Under the pieces are notes generated by a model, which saw only the letters and a list, made by a program, of their open reading frames with translations, did not search any database and had not been told where the DNA came from. The position numbers and the translations under genes are program-made. Of a stretch of 64,000 bases of DNA, positions 1-8,216 are shown one piece after another (positions within the stretch are counted from its first letter, which is position 1; every line of letters begins with the position of its first letter). Origin of the DNA: Lachnospiraceae bacterium YSD2013 (GTDB lineage Bacteria; Bacillota; Clostridia; Lachnospirales; Lachnospiraceae); the NCBI GenBank assembly GCA_900100895.1, contig FMTX01000012.1:1-64000 (forward strand). The letters run 5' to 3'.

Positions 1-96
1 CGTGATGGTGAATATGGGATACATCTTCCGGCCTTCGTCATCAAGGATACAGCAGTCGTGCTTGTCCTTGGCAACATCGATACCAACATAGATCAT
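1..96 (-). CDS. IS110-family transposase, N-terminal fragment (runs off the window)
   Basis: Read on the minus strand, the gene starts at the ATG whose complement is at 94-96 and begins MIYVGIDVAKDKHDC, the usual opening of IS110-family DEDD transposases; the first Asp of the DEDD set lies in GIDVAKD. A GGAGG ribosome site (complement at 105-110) supports the start. Only about 32 residues are inside the window, so intactness cannot be judged. IS110 transposases recombine DNA without terminal inverted repeats and, in studied members, are guided by an element-encoded bridge RNA. The element abuts the upstream side of parA and points away from it. Confidence 0.85.
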   Translation of the reverse strand, partial: MIYVGIDVAKDKHDCCILDDEGRKMYPIFTIT

Positions 97-300
97 AAAT
101 GTGATCCTCCTTAAAAAGTATTTGATGCTGCTGTTATAAGATCCACAGGGCTCTTTGCACGCTGTAACCTCGTTCTACATAAACCGTCATGCGGTATCTA
201 ACTGATTAACAATTAAACAAAGAGACTGTGGTTGGAGCCTCCAAAAAACCGTCTATGCGGTAGGAACAACGGACCAATCCACAGCATCTTTAACAGCATA
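97..300 (-). ncRNA. IS110 upstream end with candidate bridge RNA
   Basis: This non-coding stretch precedes the IS110 transposase, where IS110-group elements keep their bridge RNA. It folds strongly: the run CCACAG-gg-CTCTTTG at 143-157 pairs with CAAAGAG-a-CTGTGG at 217-231, TTGGAG/CTCCAA forms a hairpin near 232-244, and CTGTGG can also pair with CCACAG near 279-284. Two near-identical short segments, CCGTCATGCGG (184-194) and CCGTCTATGCGG (249-260), lie in separate parts of the fold, as expected for two guide loops. RNA ends and the outer tip of the element are not defined; the assignment to a bridge RNA is inference. Confidence 0.45.
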
Positions 301-356
301 CCCTAACCTGTAGAAAAGGTAAAGAAGGGGTATGACTATATAATACGAGGAATAAC

Positions 357-1184
357 ATGTCACACAGAGCCACAACTATCGCTATAGTCAACCAGAAGGG
401 CGGCACCGGCAAGACCACCAGCACCGAGAACATCGGAGTCGCGCTTGCCATGGCGGGAAAGAAGGTTCTTTTGGTGGACACCGACCCGCAGGCGTCGCTG
501 ACTGTCTGCATGGGCAGTACTCAGCCTGACGAACTTCAGGTGACATTGGCGAGCGTTCTTAACAAGGTTCTTCAGGACAAAGAAATCGACCCGACCGAGG
601 GGATTATGCATCACCCCGAGAATGTCGACCTGATGCCTGCCAACATAGAACTTGCGGGCCTCGAGGTAGGCCTTGTGAATGTGATAAGCAGGGAGTCGGT
701 TCTGAAGGAATATCTTTCAAACGTTGAGAACAAATACGACTTTATTTTGATGGACTGCATGCCGTCGCTTGGCATGCTTACTATTAATGCGCTGGCAGCT
801 GCCGACGAGGTCCTAATACCCGTTCAGGCGCAGTACCTGCCGGCAAAAGGACTCGAACAGCTTCTTACCACCATCAACAAAGTTAAGAAACAGATTAATC
901 CTAAGCTTCACATCGAGGGGATTCTGCTTACCATGGTGGATGGGCGTACGAACTTTTCAAAGGACATAAGCCAATTAATCAGGGAGACTTACGGCCGCAA
1001 CATTAAGGTGTTTGAGTCGGAGATTCCCAAGGCCACAAAGGCAGCTGAGACATCAGCCATGGGACTCAGTATCTTTAAATACGATGCCGCAGGCAAGGTC
1101 GCCGAGGCCTACAAAAACGTTACCAAGGAGGTGATAGCGGATGCCGAAGCAAAACGCAAACTTAAGCTTGAAAAGCTACGATGA
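357..1184 (+). CDS. parA: ParA/Soj-type partition ATPase
   Basis: A 275-residue P-loop ATPase of the ParA/MinD superfamily. The deviant Walker A motif KGGTGKTT is at residues 14-21, the A-prime motif VDTDPQAS at about 40-47, and the Walker B segment (ILMDCMPS) near residue 130. Such proteins move or position DNA together with ParB; in ICEs they stabilise the excised circular form. The ATG at 357 follows an ACGAGG ribosome site. The gene overlaps parB by 44 bp, so the two are translated from one message. It is the first backbone gene of the element and lies directly beside the IS110 end. Confidence 0.92.
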   Translation: MSHRATTIAIVNQKGGTGKTTSTENIGVALAMAGKKVLLVDTDPQASLTVCMGSTQPDELQVTLASVLNKVLQDKEIDPTEGIMHHPENVDLMPANIELAGLEVGLVNVISRESVLKEYLSNVENKYDFILMDCMPSLGMLTINALAAADEVLIPVQAQYLPAKGLEQLLTTINKVKKQINPKLHIEGILLTMVDGRTNFSKDISQLIRETYGRNIKVFESEIPKATKAAETSAMGLSIFKYDAAGKVAEAYKNVTKEVIADAEAKRKLKLEKLR

Positions 1185-2070
1185 CATCTTCTCGACGCAG
1201 GAAGAACGTGACGAAGCATCGGGAAAGCTCGAGCAGGTTCAGCAGCTTCCGCTTAAGGACCTGTGGCCATTCAAGAATCACCCCTTTAAGGTAAAGGACG
1301 ACGAGGACATGGAAAAGACGGTAGACAGTATTCGTCAGTTCGGAGTCCTAAATCCTGTAATTGTGAGGCCTATGGATGGCGGCGGATATGAGATTGTGTC
1401 GGGGCACAGACGTTGCCACGGAGCAACTTTAGCGGGGCTTGAAACTGTACCGGCGATTGTAAGAAACCTCGATGATGATGCCGCCACGATACTTATGGTG
1501 GACAGTAATCTGCAGAGGGAGACGATATTGCCTAGTGAGAGGGCTTGGGCGTTTCGTTTGAAGGCGGAAGCTTTAAAACATCAAGGTGAACGTAGAGATT
1601 TAACTTCAGTGCAAGTTGCACCGAAGTTAACAACAGAGCTATTAGGTGAAGAGTCAGGAATGAGCAAAGACAACGTTAAAAGGTTTATTCGCCTAACTAA
1701 CCTCATCCCCGAACTCCTTGAAATGGTGGATACCAAAGAGATAGCCTTCAATCCCGCAGTTGAGCTTTCCTACATCACGAAGGAACAGCAGAAAGATTTC
1801 CTCGAGGCTATGGACTACGCCCAGTCGACGCCTTCTTTATCCCAAGCACAGCGTATCAAGAAACTCAGCCAGGAAGGTATATGTACCCTTGAAGCTATGT
1901 GCGCCGTAATGGACGAAGAGAAGAAGCCCGAGCAAGACCACATCACCCTCAAACACGATGTACTCAAGAAATACTTTCCCAAGTCTTACACACCAAGACA
2001 GATGGAAGACCAGATACTTAAGCTATTAGATCAATGGCAGAAAAAACGAGAAAGACAAGAGACTTTATAG
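1141..2070 (+). CDS. parB: ParB/Spo0J-type DNA-binding partition protein
   Basis: A 309-residue ParB-family protein. The N-terminal ParB/Srx fold has the arginine box GHRR at residues 88-91, which in the family binds CTP; a helix-turn-helix region follows at about 175-215. It should bind parS-like palindromes and work with the overlapping ParA upstream. The ATG at 1141 lies inside parA, out of frame, with GGAG upstream. The codons for about residues 154-164 contain a 31-bp near-perfect inverted repeat (1600-1630), noted separately. A canonical parS site was not seen nearby. An intrinsic terminator follows at once. Confidence 0.9.
   Translation: MPKQNANLSLKSYDDIFSTQEERDEASGKLEQVQQLPLKDLWPFKNHPFKVKDDEDMEKTVDSIRQFGVLNPVIVRPMDGGGYEIVSGHRRCHGATLAGLETVPAIVRNLDDDAATILMVDSNLQRETILPSERAWAFRLKAEALKHQGERRDLTSVQVAPKLTTELLGEESGMSKDNVKRFIRLTNLIPELLEMVDTKEIAFNPAVELSYITKEQQKDFLEAMDYAQSTPSLSQAQRIKKLSQEGICTLEAMCAVMDEEKKPEQDHITLKHDVLKKYFPKSYTPRQMEDQILKLLDQWQKKRERQETL
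1600..1630. repeat. Near-perfect 14-bp inverted repeat inside parB
   Basis: The arms TTAACTTCAGTGCA (1600-1613) and TGCACCGAAGTTAA (1617-1630) match at 13 of 14 positions around a 3-nt centre. It could form a cruciform or RNA hairpin, and it lies in a stretch of ParB that varies among relatives. It could be a protein-binding site or a small inserted palindrome; no function is shown. Confidence 0.7.
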
Positions 2071-2100
2071 AAGCGACTTCTTCGGAGGCCGCTTCTTTTT
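2069..2100 (+). terminator. Intrinsic terminator after parB
   Basis: The arms AGAAGCG and CGCTTCT form a perfect 7-bp stem around a 14-nt loop and are followed by TTTTT. It lies just 20 nt before the next start codon at 2121. Confidence 0.8.
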
Positions 2101-2120
2101 ACGTATGAAAGGATAACACT

Positions 2121-2468
2121 ATGAACAGACCACTAGCCTATATAACCGCAGACTTTTCAATCAGAGACGAAGAAGCAGATGCAGCAGCAACCTATTACTG
2201 CCGAGCACTTTATGAAGCCGGATACTCACCAATCTGCCCCTTCTTATCGCAGTCCTACTACCTAAGCTCCGCCGTTCCACAGGAATACAAAGACGGCCGA
2301 GACATGGCACAGGAACTATTAAGACGTTCGCGAATCCTCGTAGTCTGCGGTTCCAAGCGCTCCAAAGAAGTCCTTGCCGACATAGCTCTTGCTAAGCGCC
2401 TTCGCATAGCAACCACAACGCTTGAAGGCATCTTAAATGTGGATAAAGAACGAATCGGGAAGAGATAG
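2121..2468 (+). CDS. DUF4406-like small protein (nucleoside deoxyribosyltransferase fold)
   Basis: A 115-residue protein beginning MNRPLAYITADFSIRDEE. The opening strand followed by a charged loop, and the segment LLRRSRILVVCGSKRS, match the small DUF4406-type proteins that resemble nucleoside 2-deoxyribosyltransferases. These are often carried between parB and pcfB in clostridial ICEs; their reaction is not established. The start at 2121 follows AAAGGA. Transcription must pass the terminator at 2069-2100 if it shares the parAB message. The family call is from memory of its sequence pattern and context. Confidence 0.6.
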   Translation: MNRPLAYITADFSIRDEEADAAATYYCRALYEAGYSPICPFLSQSYYLSSAVPQEYKDGRDMAQELLRRSRILVVCGSKRSKEVLADIALAKRLRIATTTLEGILNVDKERIGKR

Positions 2469-2470
2469 AT

Positions 2471-2489
2471 TTAAAACAAAATGTTTTAA
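2471..2489. promoter_or_regulatory. Palindrome TTAAAACA-AAA-TGTTTTAA before pcfB
   Basis: Perfect 8-bp arms surround an AAA centre in the 48-nt gap between the DUF4406-like gene and pcfB. The core AACA-AAA-TGTT recurs at 3360-3370, 25523-25547 and 25970-25986, so it may be a shared operator of the element. Confidence 0.5.
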
Positions 2490-2516
2490 TAGCCAAATAG
2501 GAAAGGAGGCGATAGC

Positions 2517-3020
2517 ATGCAGGAAGAAGTTGAAAACAGAGCCGTTAACCTGGCAATCTCGACTGTGAAACTGACCGCCAGAAGCCTCGCAAGAGGCATG
2601 AGGTGGTACGTAGTGCACCGTGGGCAGAAGAAGGCGCGAGAGAAAATGCAGCACCCTTATGAAGAGGGCAAGCAGACTGTAGCGGAGCTTTTGAAGGCGG
2701 GTGTATCCACCGACAAGATAGAGCTTCCGGATGGCTCGGCAAGAGATTTTTGCAGGCTGGCGAGGAAGATGGGCGTGGATTATGCGATTCGAAAGGACAA
2801 GTCGCAGGAACCGCCGAGGTATGTAGTTTTCTTTAAGGCCAAGGACACGGAAGTGCTCGACCAAGTGGTCAAAGAGTACGCTGCCAGAGCCAACGCCAAG
2901 AACGAAAAGAAGAGCCTCCGCGAGGAACTCAAGAAGGAAAAAGAACTTGCCAAGACTCAGACCGAGAAGAAGGAAAAACACAAGCGCAAGCGCCGTAAAG
3001 AAAGGACCGAAGGCCGATGA
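2517..3020 (+). CDS. pcfB: PcfB-family conjugation protein
   Basis: A 167-residue protein that opens MQEEVENRAVNLAIST and holds the block ELPDGSARDFCRLARKMG, as in PcfB/DUF3801 proteins. PcfB is an accessory factor of the relaxosome and coupling protein in Gram-positive conjugation. The C-terminal 45 residues are a highly charged Lys/Glu/Arg tail, probably coiled or disordered. The start at 2517 has a strong AAAGGAGG site. The stop overlaps the VirD4 start by 4 bp (ATGA), which indicates translational coupling to the coupling protein, as is typical. Confidence 0.85.
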   Translation: MQEEVENRAVNLAISTVKLTARSLARGMRWYVVHRGQKKAREKMQHPYEEGKQTVAELLKAGVSTDKIELPDGSARDFCRLARKMGVDYAIRKDKSQEPPRYVVFFKAKDTEVLDQVVKEYAARANAKNEKKSLREELKKEKELAKTQTEKKEKHKRKRRKERTEGR

Positions 3021-3988
3021 CCTTAAAGATGAGAAAGATTATCACGTCCACAATTCCATATGTGCTCATAAGCCTCTTTGCCACGAACTTAGGCGAAGCC
3101 ATACGCTTGTCGGAAGGAAGAGATGCGTCGGAGAAGACGCTTTCTTTCTTCACGACCGGTTTGGAGCAGGCTTTCGCGAGTATAGCGCCGAGCTTCAATC
3201 CGTTTGACTTACTCATCGGTGCGGCAGTGGGAGGCCTCTTACGCCTTGTAGTTTACATCAAAGGCAAGAACGCCAAACACTACCGCCACGGCGCAGAATA
3301 CGGCACCGCAAGATGGGGCACACCGGCTGATATTGAGCCATTTAAGAATCCAATTTTAAAACAAAATGTTATATTGACCAAGACCGAATCCCTTACCATG
3401 GAGTCCCGTCCCGCCAGGCCTAAATACGCTCGTAACAAGAACGTTCTCGTGGTCGGCGGCAGCGGTTCCGGTAAGACTCGGTTTTTTATAAAGCCCAATC
3501 TGCTCCAAATGCATTCAAGTTACGTGGTGACAGATCCAAAGGGACAGCTTATCGGCGAAGTCGGCGGGGCCCTTTACCGAGATGGCTACGACATCAAAGT
3601 CTTTAACACCATTAATTTCAAGAAGTCGATGCACTATAACCCATTTCGCTACATCCACTCCGAGAAGGACATCCTTAAACTCGTGACCGCCCTCATCACC
3701 AACACCAAGGGCGACGGGCAGGCCAATGACCCCTTCTGGGAGAAGGCGGAGACCCTTCTTTATACGGCACTCATCGGTTATATCTGGTACGAGGCGCCGC
3801 CGGAGGAGCAGAACTTTGCCACCATGATTGAATTCATCAATTCTTTTGAGGTGCGTGAGGATGATGAGGACTTCAAGAACGCAGTCGACAGAATGTTTGA
3901 CCGCCTGAAAAAGAAGAATCCTCGCCATTTCGCAGTCAGACAATATGCCAAATTTAAACTGGCGGCGGGTGTGACAACATCTATTTAG
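3017..3988 (+). pseudogene. virD4: VirD4/TraG coupling protein, 5' part, interrupted by a mobile element
   Basis: The N-terminal part of a type IV coupling protein, the membrane ATPase that links the relaxosome to the transfer channel. Two membrane segments lie near residues 10-26 and 63-81, and the Walker A motif GGSGSGKT is at 147-154. After residue 317 (KFKLAAG) the sequence enters the inserted element, reads seven foreign residues and stops at 3986-3988. The rest, GKTAKSILVSCGARL, resumes in the same frame at 11777. Joining the halves at their shared GG gives about 590 residues, a normal VirD4. The gene should be inactive unless the element leaves. Confidence 0.93.
3360..3370. promoter_or_regulatory. 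AACA-AAA-TGTT core inside virD4
   Basis: This short core matches the palindromes at 2471-2489 and in the relaxase gene, preceded by TTAA and followed by ATAT. Here only the central 4-bp arms are symmetrical, so it is the weakest copy. Confidence 0.3.
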
Positions 3989-3994
3989 TAACGT
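3968..3994. repeat. Left end of the element inserted in virD4
   Basis: The left boundary follows GG at 3968-3969. The first bases (GTGAC at 3971-3975, then TAGTAACGT at 3986-3994) are an imperfect inverted copy of the right end (ACGTTACTA at 11752-11760 and GTCAC at 11771-11775). These are probably the recombinase binding arms flanking a 2-bp core. Confidence 0.75.
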
Positions 3995-4040
3995 ATATCG
4001 TTACAGTTACATAAAAATAGATGTTGAAAGGAGTCCGCAA

Positions 4041-5909
4041 ATGAAGAATATTCATAGATACACCGCATTGTATGAGCGTTTAAGTCATGATGATGAACTA
4101 CAAGGCGAATCTAATTCTATATCAAACCAAAAGCAACTTTTAATGGAGTATGCAGTATCTCATCAACTTCCCGAACCAAGACATTTTTATGATGATGGTA
4201 TTTCTGGAACACGTTTCGATAGACCCGCATTTCTTGAAATGATAAAGGAGATTGAAGAGGGCAACATAGGAACAGTTCTAGTAAAGGACATGAGCCGATT
4301 GGGACGTGACTATCTGAAAGTAGGTCAGATAGTGGAAATGTTTAGGCAAAAGGACGTAAGACTCATAGCGGTAAATGATGGAACAGATACCCTTTATGGG
4401 GATGATGATTTTTTACCATTCAGAAACATCATGAACGAGTGGTATGCGAAAGATACAAGCAAAAAGATTAGGTCTACATTTAAGGCAAAAGGGGATTCTG
4501 GAAAGCACGTAGCAAGTGCGCCACCTTATGGCTATACGAAAGATCCAGAAGATAACAACCTATGGATTGTTGATGAAGAAGCTGCAGAGGTTGTTCGTAG
4601 AATTTTTAAGCTAACACTTGAGGGAAAAGGTCCATATCAGATATGCAAGATTCTAGAAGCAGATAAGATAGAAATCCCCGCATATCATCAAGCAAAAATC
4701 GGTATGGGATTATGGCAATCAAGAGAAATTCTTTACCCATACAGATGGAACAGTTCAACAGTAGCAAGTATTCTAACCAAGAAAGAATACTTAGGACATA
4801 CAGTTAATTTCAAAACCAGAAAGCATTTCAAAGATAAGAAAAGCCATTATGTGCCACAGAAGTATTGGCAGATATTTGAGAATACGCAAGAGCCGATAGT
4901 TGATGAAGAGACATTTAATAATGCACAGAAATGTAGAAAAGGCATTAAACGATATCCTAACGGATGGGGCGAAGCACATCCGCTTGATGGGAAAATGCGT
5001 TGCTTTGATTGTGGGGGCTTGATGTATTGTCACAGAACATCAAACGGAAAGCGAATAGCTAATTTTGTGTGTGCTAATTATGGCAAAGTTCCCGTAGGTA
5101 GCAAGTGCTCTTCTGGTCACAGAATCAATGCTGATGCAGTAATTGATATTTTGCGAGATACACTCCGGTATCTTAAATCTATGATTGAAGATGATCCAGA
5201 GTTTTTTGTTGAACAGATAACACAAGTTGAATCCGACAACAGAGATGCAGAGATTAAGAAAAAGCAAGATAGATTGAAGGTCTGTAAGAAAAGGATTGAT
5301 GATTTAGAAAAGCTGATTTGTAAAATCTATGAGGACAATGCTTTGGGGAAGATGCCAGAGAGCAGATACGACACTTTGATATCTAAGTATTCAAAAGAGC
5401 AGAGCTCATTGAAAGCAGAGTGTGAGGTTATCGAGGAAGATTTAGCAGAGATTGAAGCTAACAGACACAATGGAAAGAACTTTGTAAATCTTATGGCAAG
5501 GTACAATAACTTTGATGAAATTACACCTTTTATGGTTAGCGAATTCATAGATAGAATCGAGGTTCATGAGCGAGATAGAAAAGGTTCACAACAGACAACT
5601 CAGAAGATAGATATCTATTTCAATTTTATCGGTAATTACTGTATGCCGACACCGGAATTAACACCAGAAGAGATAGAAGAGCGTAATCGTATTGAAGCTA
5701 TAAAAGACAAGCGACATAAACAGTATCTAGACAGAAAGGAAAAGCAGAAAGCATATGAAAGGGCATACGAACCTAAGAGAAAAGCTAGGATGAAAGCGTT
5801 AAAAGAGCAGAATCCCGATACCTTTGGTATTCCTGCAGAGCAATACGACAAGGAACATTATTCGAGAGACAGTGTTGTTCTTGCTAATTCTGAGGAAGCA
5901 GATTTTTAG
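4041..5909 (+). CDS. Large serine recombinase (TndX/TnpX-type)
   Basis: A 622-residue serine recombinase that should excise and insert the surrounding element. The resolvase domain starts TALYERLSHDDE with catalytic Ser15, and the arginine-bearing block MSRLGRDY is near residue 85. A recombinase domain follows, then a zinc ribbon with two cysteine pairs (CFDC near residue 320, CAN and CSSGH near 345-355), and a long coiled coil at about 395-475, the usual layout of large serine recombinases. The C-terminus is rich in Lys, Arg and Glu. The ATG at 4041 follows AAAGGAG and lies about 70 bp inside the left end of the element. Confidence 0.95.
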   Translation: MKNIHRYTALYERLSHDDELQGESNSISNQKQLLMEYAVSHQLPEPRHFYDDGISGTRFDRPAFLEMIKEIEEGNIGTVLVKDMSRLGRDYLKVGQIVEMFRQKDVRLIAVNDGTDTLYGDDDFLPFRNIMNEWYAKDTSKKIRSTFKAKGDSGKHVASAPPYGYTKDPEDNNLWIVDEEAAEVVRRIFKLTLEGKGPYQICKILEADKIEIPAYHQAKIGMGLWQSREILYPYRWNSSTVASILTKKEYLGHTVNFKTRKHFKDKKSHYVPQKYWQIFENTQEPIVDEETFNNAQKCRKGIKRYPNGWGEAHPLDGKMRCFDCGGLMYCHRTSNGKRIANFVCANYGKVPVGSKCSSGHRINADAVIDILRDTLRYLKSMIEDDPEFFVEQITQVESDNRDAEIKKKQDRLKVCKKRIDDLEKLICKIYEDNALGKMPESRYDTLISKYSKEQSSLKAECEVIEEDLAEIEANRHNGKNFVNLMARYNNFDEITPFMVSEFIDRIEVHERDRKGSQQTTQKIDIYFNFIGNYCMPTPELTPEEIEERNRIEAIKDKRHKQYLDRKEKQKAYERAYEPKRKARMKALKEQNPDTFGIPAEQYDKEHYSRDSVVLANSEEADF

Positions 5910-6357
5910 CCAATTTATTAAAAGTTGATACAGTAACTATCGAGAAGATAGAAAGTCTAAAGGCGCTAGTGGAGAAGAATCTATTAGTGCTTTTTTATTT
6001 TCTAGAATCACAGTAATTAACATGGAGTGGTTTTCCTTCTCCTTACTTCCCTTCCTTCTTCCCCTAGAAAGAAGAGAAAAGAAAGTAGCAAAGAAAAAGA
6101 GAAGAAAGATATACCCTATTATCTATGCTATCTATTCTTTTCCATTCCCTTCCATTCCGATTTTATCAGTTCTCCAGATAAGAAGAGATTGATATTACTC
6201 AAGTCAGTATTATTAAGCTTATTATTACTTGGTGGTGATTTTCACCACTCCGGACTAATGATTTTCATTACACAGGAGTAATGATTTTCACCACTCTGGA
6301 CTAATGATTTTCACCACTCTGGACTAATGATTTTGTTATTGAAAGGCGGTGAGCTTT
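5910..6357. other. Non-coding stretch with 23-bp iteron-like repeats
   Basis: A weak hairpin with a T run after the recombinase (about 5964-5999) may end its message. From about 6232 to 6334 a 23-bp unit, GATTTTCACCACTCTGGACT plus AAT, occurs in about four copies: two identical, one with one change, and one diverged. The array also holds the inverted pair GGTGGTGA/TCACCACT. Such arrays can be replication iterons, regulator sites or ends of IS21-like elements; nothing here decides. I see no gene in the stretch. Confidence 0.6.
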
Positions 6358-6636
6358 ATGAGCAAATTATCAAAGTATGAGCAAGAAACAATAATCAATT
6401 TTAATGTTGCTGAGTCTGATGCAGTAGTTTATACCCGAGATAAAACCGTTATGAGAAAACTTGATGCATTAGTTAACGAGTTCCCAGAGGTTTATAAGTG
6501 CTTGAAGGTAACTGATATCGACAAGACATATTCAATGCCGAAAAATTACGTTAGTTATCGTAAGCCAAGAAGGATATCTGAGGAACAAAGGGAAAAGGCA
6601 CGAAAACACATGAAATCCATTAATAAACGATCTTAA
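6358..6636 (+). CDS. Small conserved mobile-element protein of unknown function
   Basis: A 92-residue protein opening MSKLSKYEQETIINFNVAES. I recognise it as a small protein that recurs in mobile elements of clostridia, with a central segment about codes and residues of a substrate and the C-terminal block PRRISEEQREKARKHM; it has no assigned function. The ATG at 6358 is preferred over a GTG 9 bp upstream because AAAGGCGGTGAG precedes it at the right distance. It follows the iteron-like array and comes before the restriction gene. Confidence 0.65.
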   Translation: MSKLSKYEQETIINFNVAESDAVVYTRDKTVMRKLDALVNEFPEVYKCLKVTDIDKTYSMPKNYVSYRKPRRISEEQREKARKHMKSINKRS

Positions 6637-6704
6637 AAACGTCAGAAATATGGTAAAATCTACATGTATGGCGTTTTGTCAAGACTAAATGAAAAGGATG
6701 TGAT

Positions 6705-8156
6705 TTGATGGATACTAGAATTGAGTATGATAAAACTAATCCATCATCAATTGAAGCATATGCACAAAAACTAATTGGTAAAACATTTAGGAATGTATGG
6801 GAGGAAGATGAAGCTCAGCAAAGATCAGATATACTTGCTGAAGAATCTGAAGAATATGTATCTTCTGATGATGTTGAAAACAAGAAAAACAAAGGAAATC
6901 TGGGACAAATAATAGAAGAAAATTTTTTCCATTATGCTTGTAATAGTGATTCAAGACCAGATTTTTATGAAGCTGGTGTAGAGTTAAAAGTTACACCATA
7001 TAAGATTAATAAAAATGGATCAATATCAGCAAAAGAGAGATTGATTTTAACAATGATTGACTATTTTGCAGTGGTTAATGAGAATTTTGAAACAAGTCAT
7101 TTTTGGACAAAATCAAAACTAATTTTGCTTATCTATTATCTATATCAGCAGGAAATTAAATACAAGCTCGATTATAAGATTAAGTATTCAAGATTGTTTA
7201 CTCCGCCTGAACAGGATATAGCAATAATCCGTCATGATTACGATATTATTGTAAATAAAATAAAAGCCGGTAAAGCGCATGAATTATCTGAGGGAGATAC
7301 ATTGTATTTAGGGGCGGCAACAAAAGCATCTTCATCCAAGGATAGGAGAGAACAACCTTATAGTAGTGAACTTGCAAAGCCGAGAGCTTTTGCATTTAAA
7401 AGTTCATATATGACATATGTTTTGAATACTTATATTGTTCCAGGCAAACAAACTTATGAACCAATAGTAGCAAACGGATTTGTTGATTCATTTGAGGATT
7501 ATGTTGTCGGAAAGATAAATAAATATCGTGGATGCACAGTTGATTATTTATGTAAAGAATTTCAGATTGATGTATCGAAAAAGCCGAAGAATTTAGAAGC
7601 AATGCTAGCATATAGAATTTTGGGTATTAAAGGAAATCATGCAGAAGAATTTGAAAAAGCGAATGTTGTTGTTAAGACTATTCGTATAGGAAAAAACGGT
7701 AAAATAAAAGAGAGTATGTCTTTCCCTAATTTTAAGTTTAAAGAGTTAATTCAAGAAGATTGGGAAAATTCTACTTTTGGAAATTATCTTAGAGAAACAC
7801 GATTCTTATTTGTAGTATATAAAGCGGATGCAGAAAATATTCTACATTTGATGGGTTGTCAGTTTTGGAATATTCCTTATGAGGATCTTGAGGTTGAAGT
7901 ACGAAATGTTTGGGAGAGAACAAAAAAGGTTATTGCTGATGGTTTAGAAATTGAAGTTGATAGCCGAGGAAATAATCATACAAATTTGCCAAAGCAAAAA
8001 GAGAGTAGAGTAAGTCATGTACGACCACATGGAAGAAATGCAAAAGATATGTATGAGTTGCCAGATGGAAGACTATTTCCTAAACAATGTTTTTGGTTAA
8101 ATAACACTTATATTTATAGTCAAATAAAAGATGAATTAAAGGTTGATCAATTTTAA
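6705..8156 (+). CDS. Sau3AI/MutH-like type II restriction endonuclease
   Basis: A 483-residue protein matching the Sau3AI family, which cuts at GATC and resembles MutH in two tandem domains. The N-terminal domain has KGNLGQIIEENFF and RPDFYEAGVELKV; Glu72, Asp86, Glu93 and Lys95 reproduce the spacing of the MutH catalytic set E56-D70-E77-K79. The C-terminal half would be the non-catalytic DNA-binding MutH-like domain. The partner methyltransferase follows 60 bp downstream. The start codon chosen is one of two adjacent ones (TTG-ATG near 6705-6708). Specificity for GATC is inferred from family likeness only. Confidence 0.85.
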   Translation: MMDTRIEYDKTNPSSIEAYAQKLIGKTFRNVWEEDEAQQRSDILAEESEEYVSSDDVENKKNKGNLGQIIEENFFHYACNSDSRPDFYEAGVELKVTPYKINKNGSISAKERLILTMIDYFAVVNENFETSHFWTKSKLILLIYYLYQQEIKYKLDYKIKYSRLFTPPEQDIAIIRHDYDIIVNKIKAGKAHELSEGDTLYLGAATKASSSKDRREQPYSSELAKPRAFAFKSSYMTYVLNTYIVPGKQTYEPIVANGFVDSFEDYVVGKINKYRGCTVDYLCKEFQIDVSKKPKNLEAMLAYRILGIKGNHAEEFEKANVVVKTIRIGKNGKIKESMSFPNFKFKELIQEDWENSTFGNYLRETRFLFVVYKADAENILHLMGCQFWNIPYEDLEVEVRNVWERTKKVIADGLEIEVDSRGNNHTNLPKQKESRVSHVRPHGRNAKDMYELPDGRLFPKQCFWLNNTYIYSQIKDELKVDQF

Positions 8157-8216
8157 GAATGATGATATAATCTAAAGGATGCCGTTGTGCAGTGAATAAA
8201 ATTTAGGAGTGATTTA

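Noticed and set aside
339-344. TATAAT directly before parA
   Set aside because: It would place the transcription start at or after the ribosome site of parA, so it is unlikely to be its promoter.
6027-6281. Plus-strand open frame of 84 codons after the recombinase
   Set aside because: Low-complexity Lys/Leu/Ser sequence that runs into the 23-bp repeat array and has no ribosome site or conserved look.
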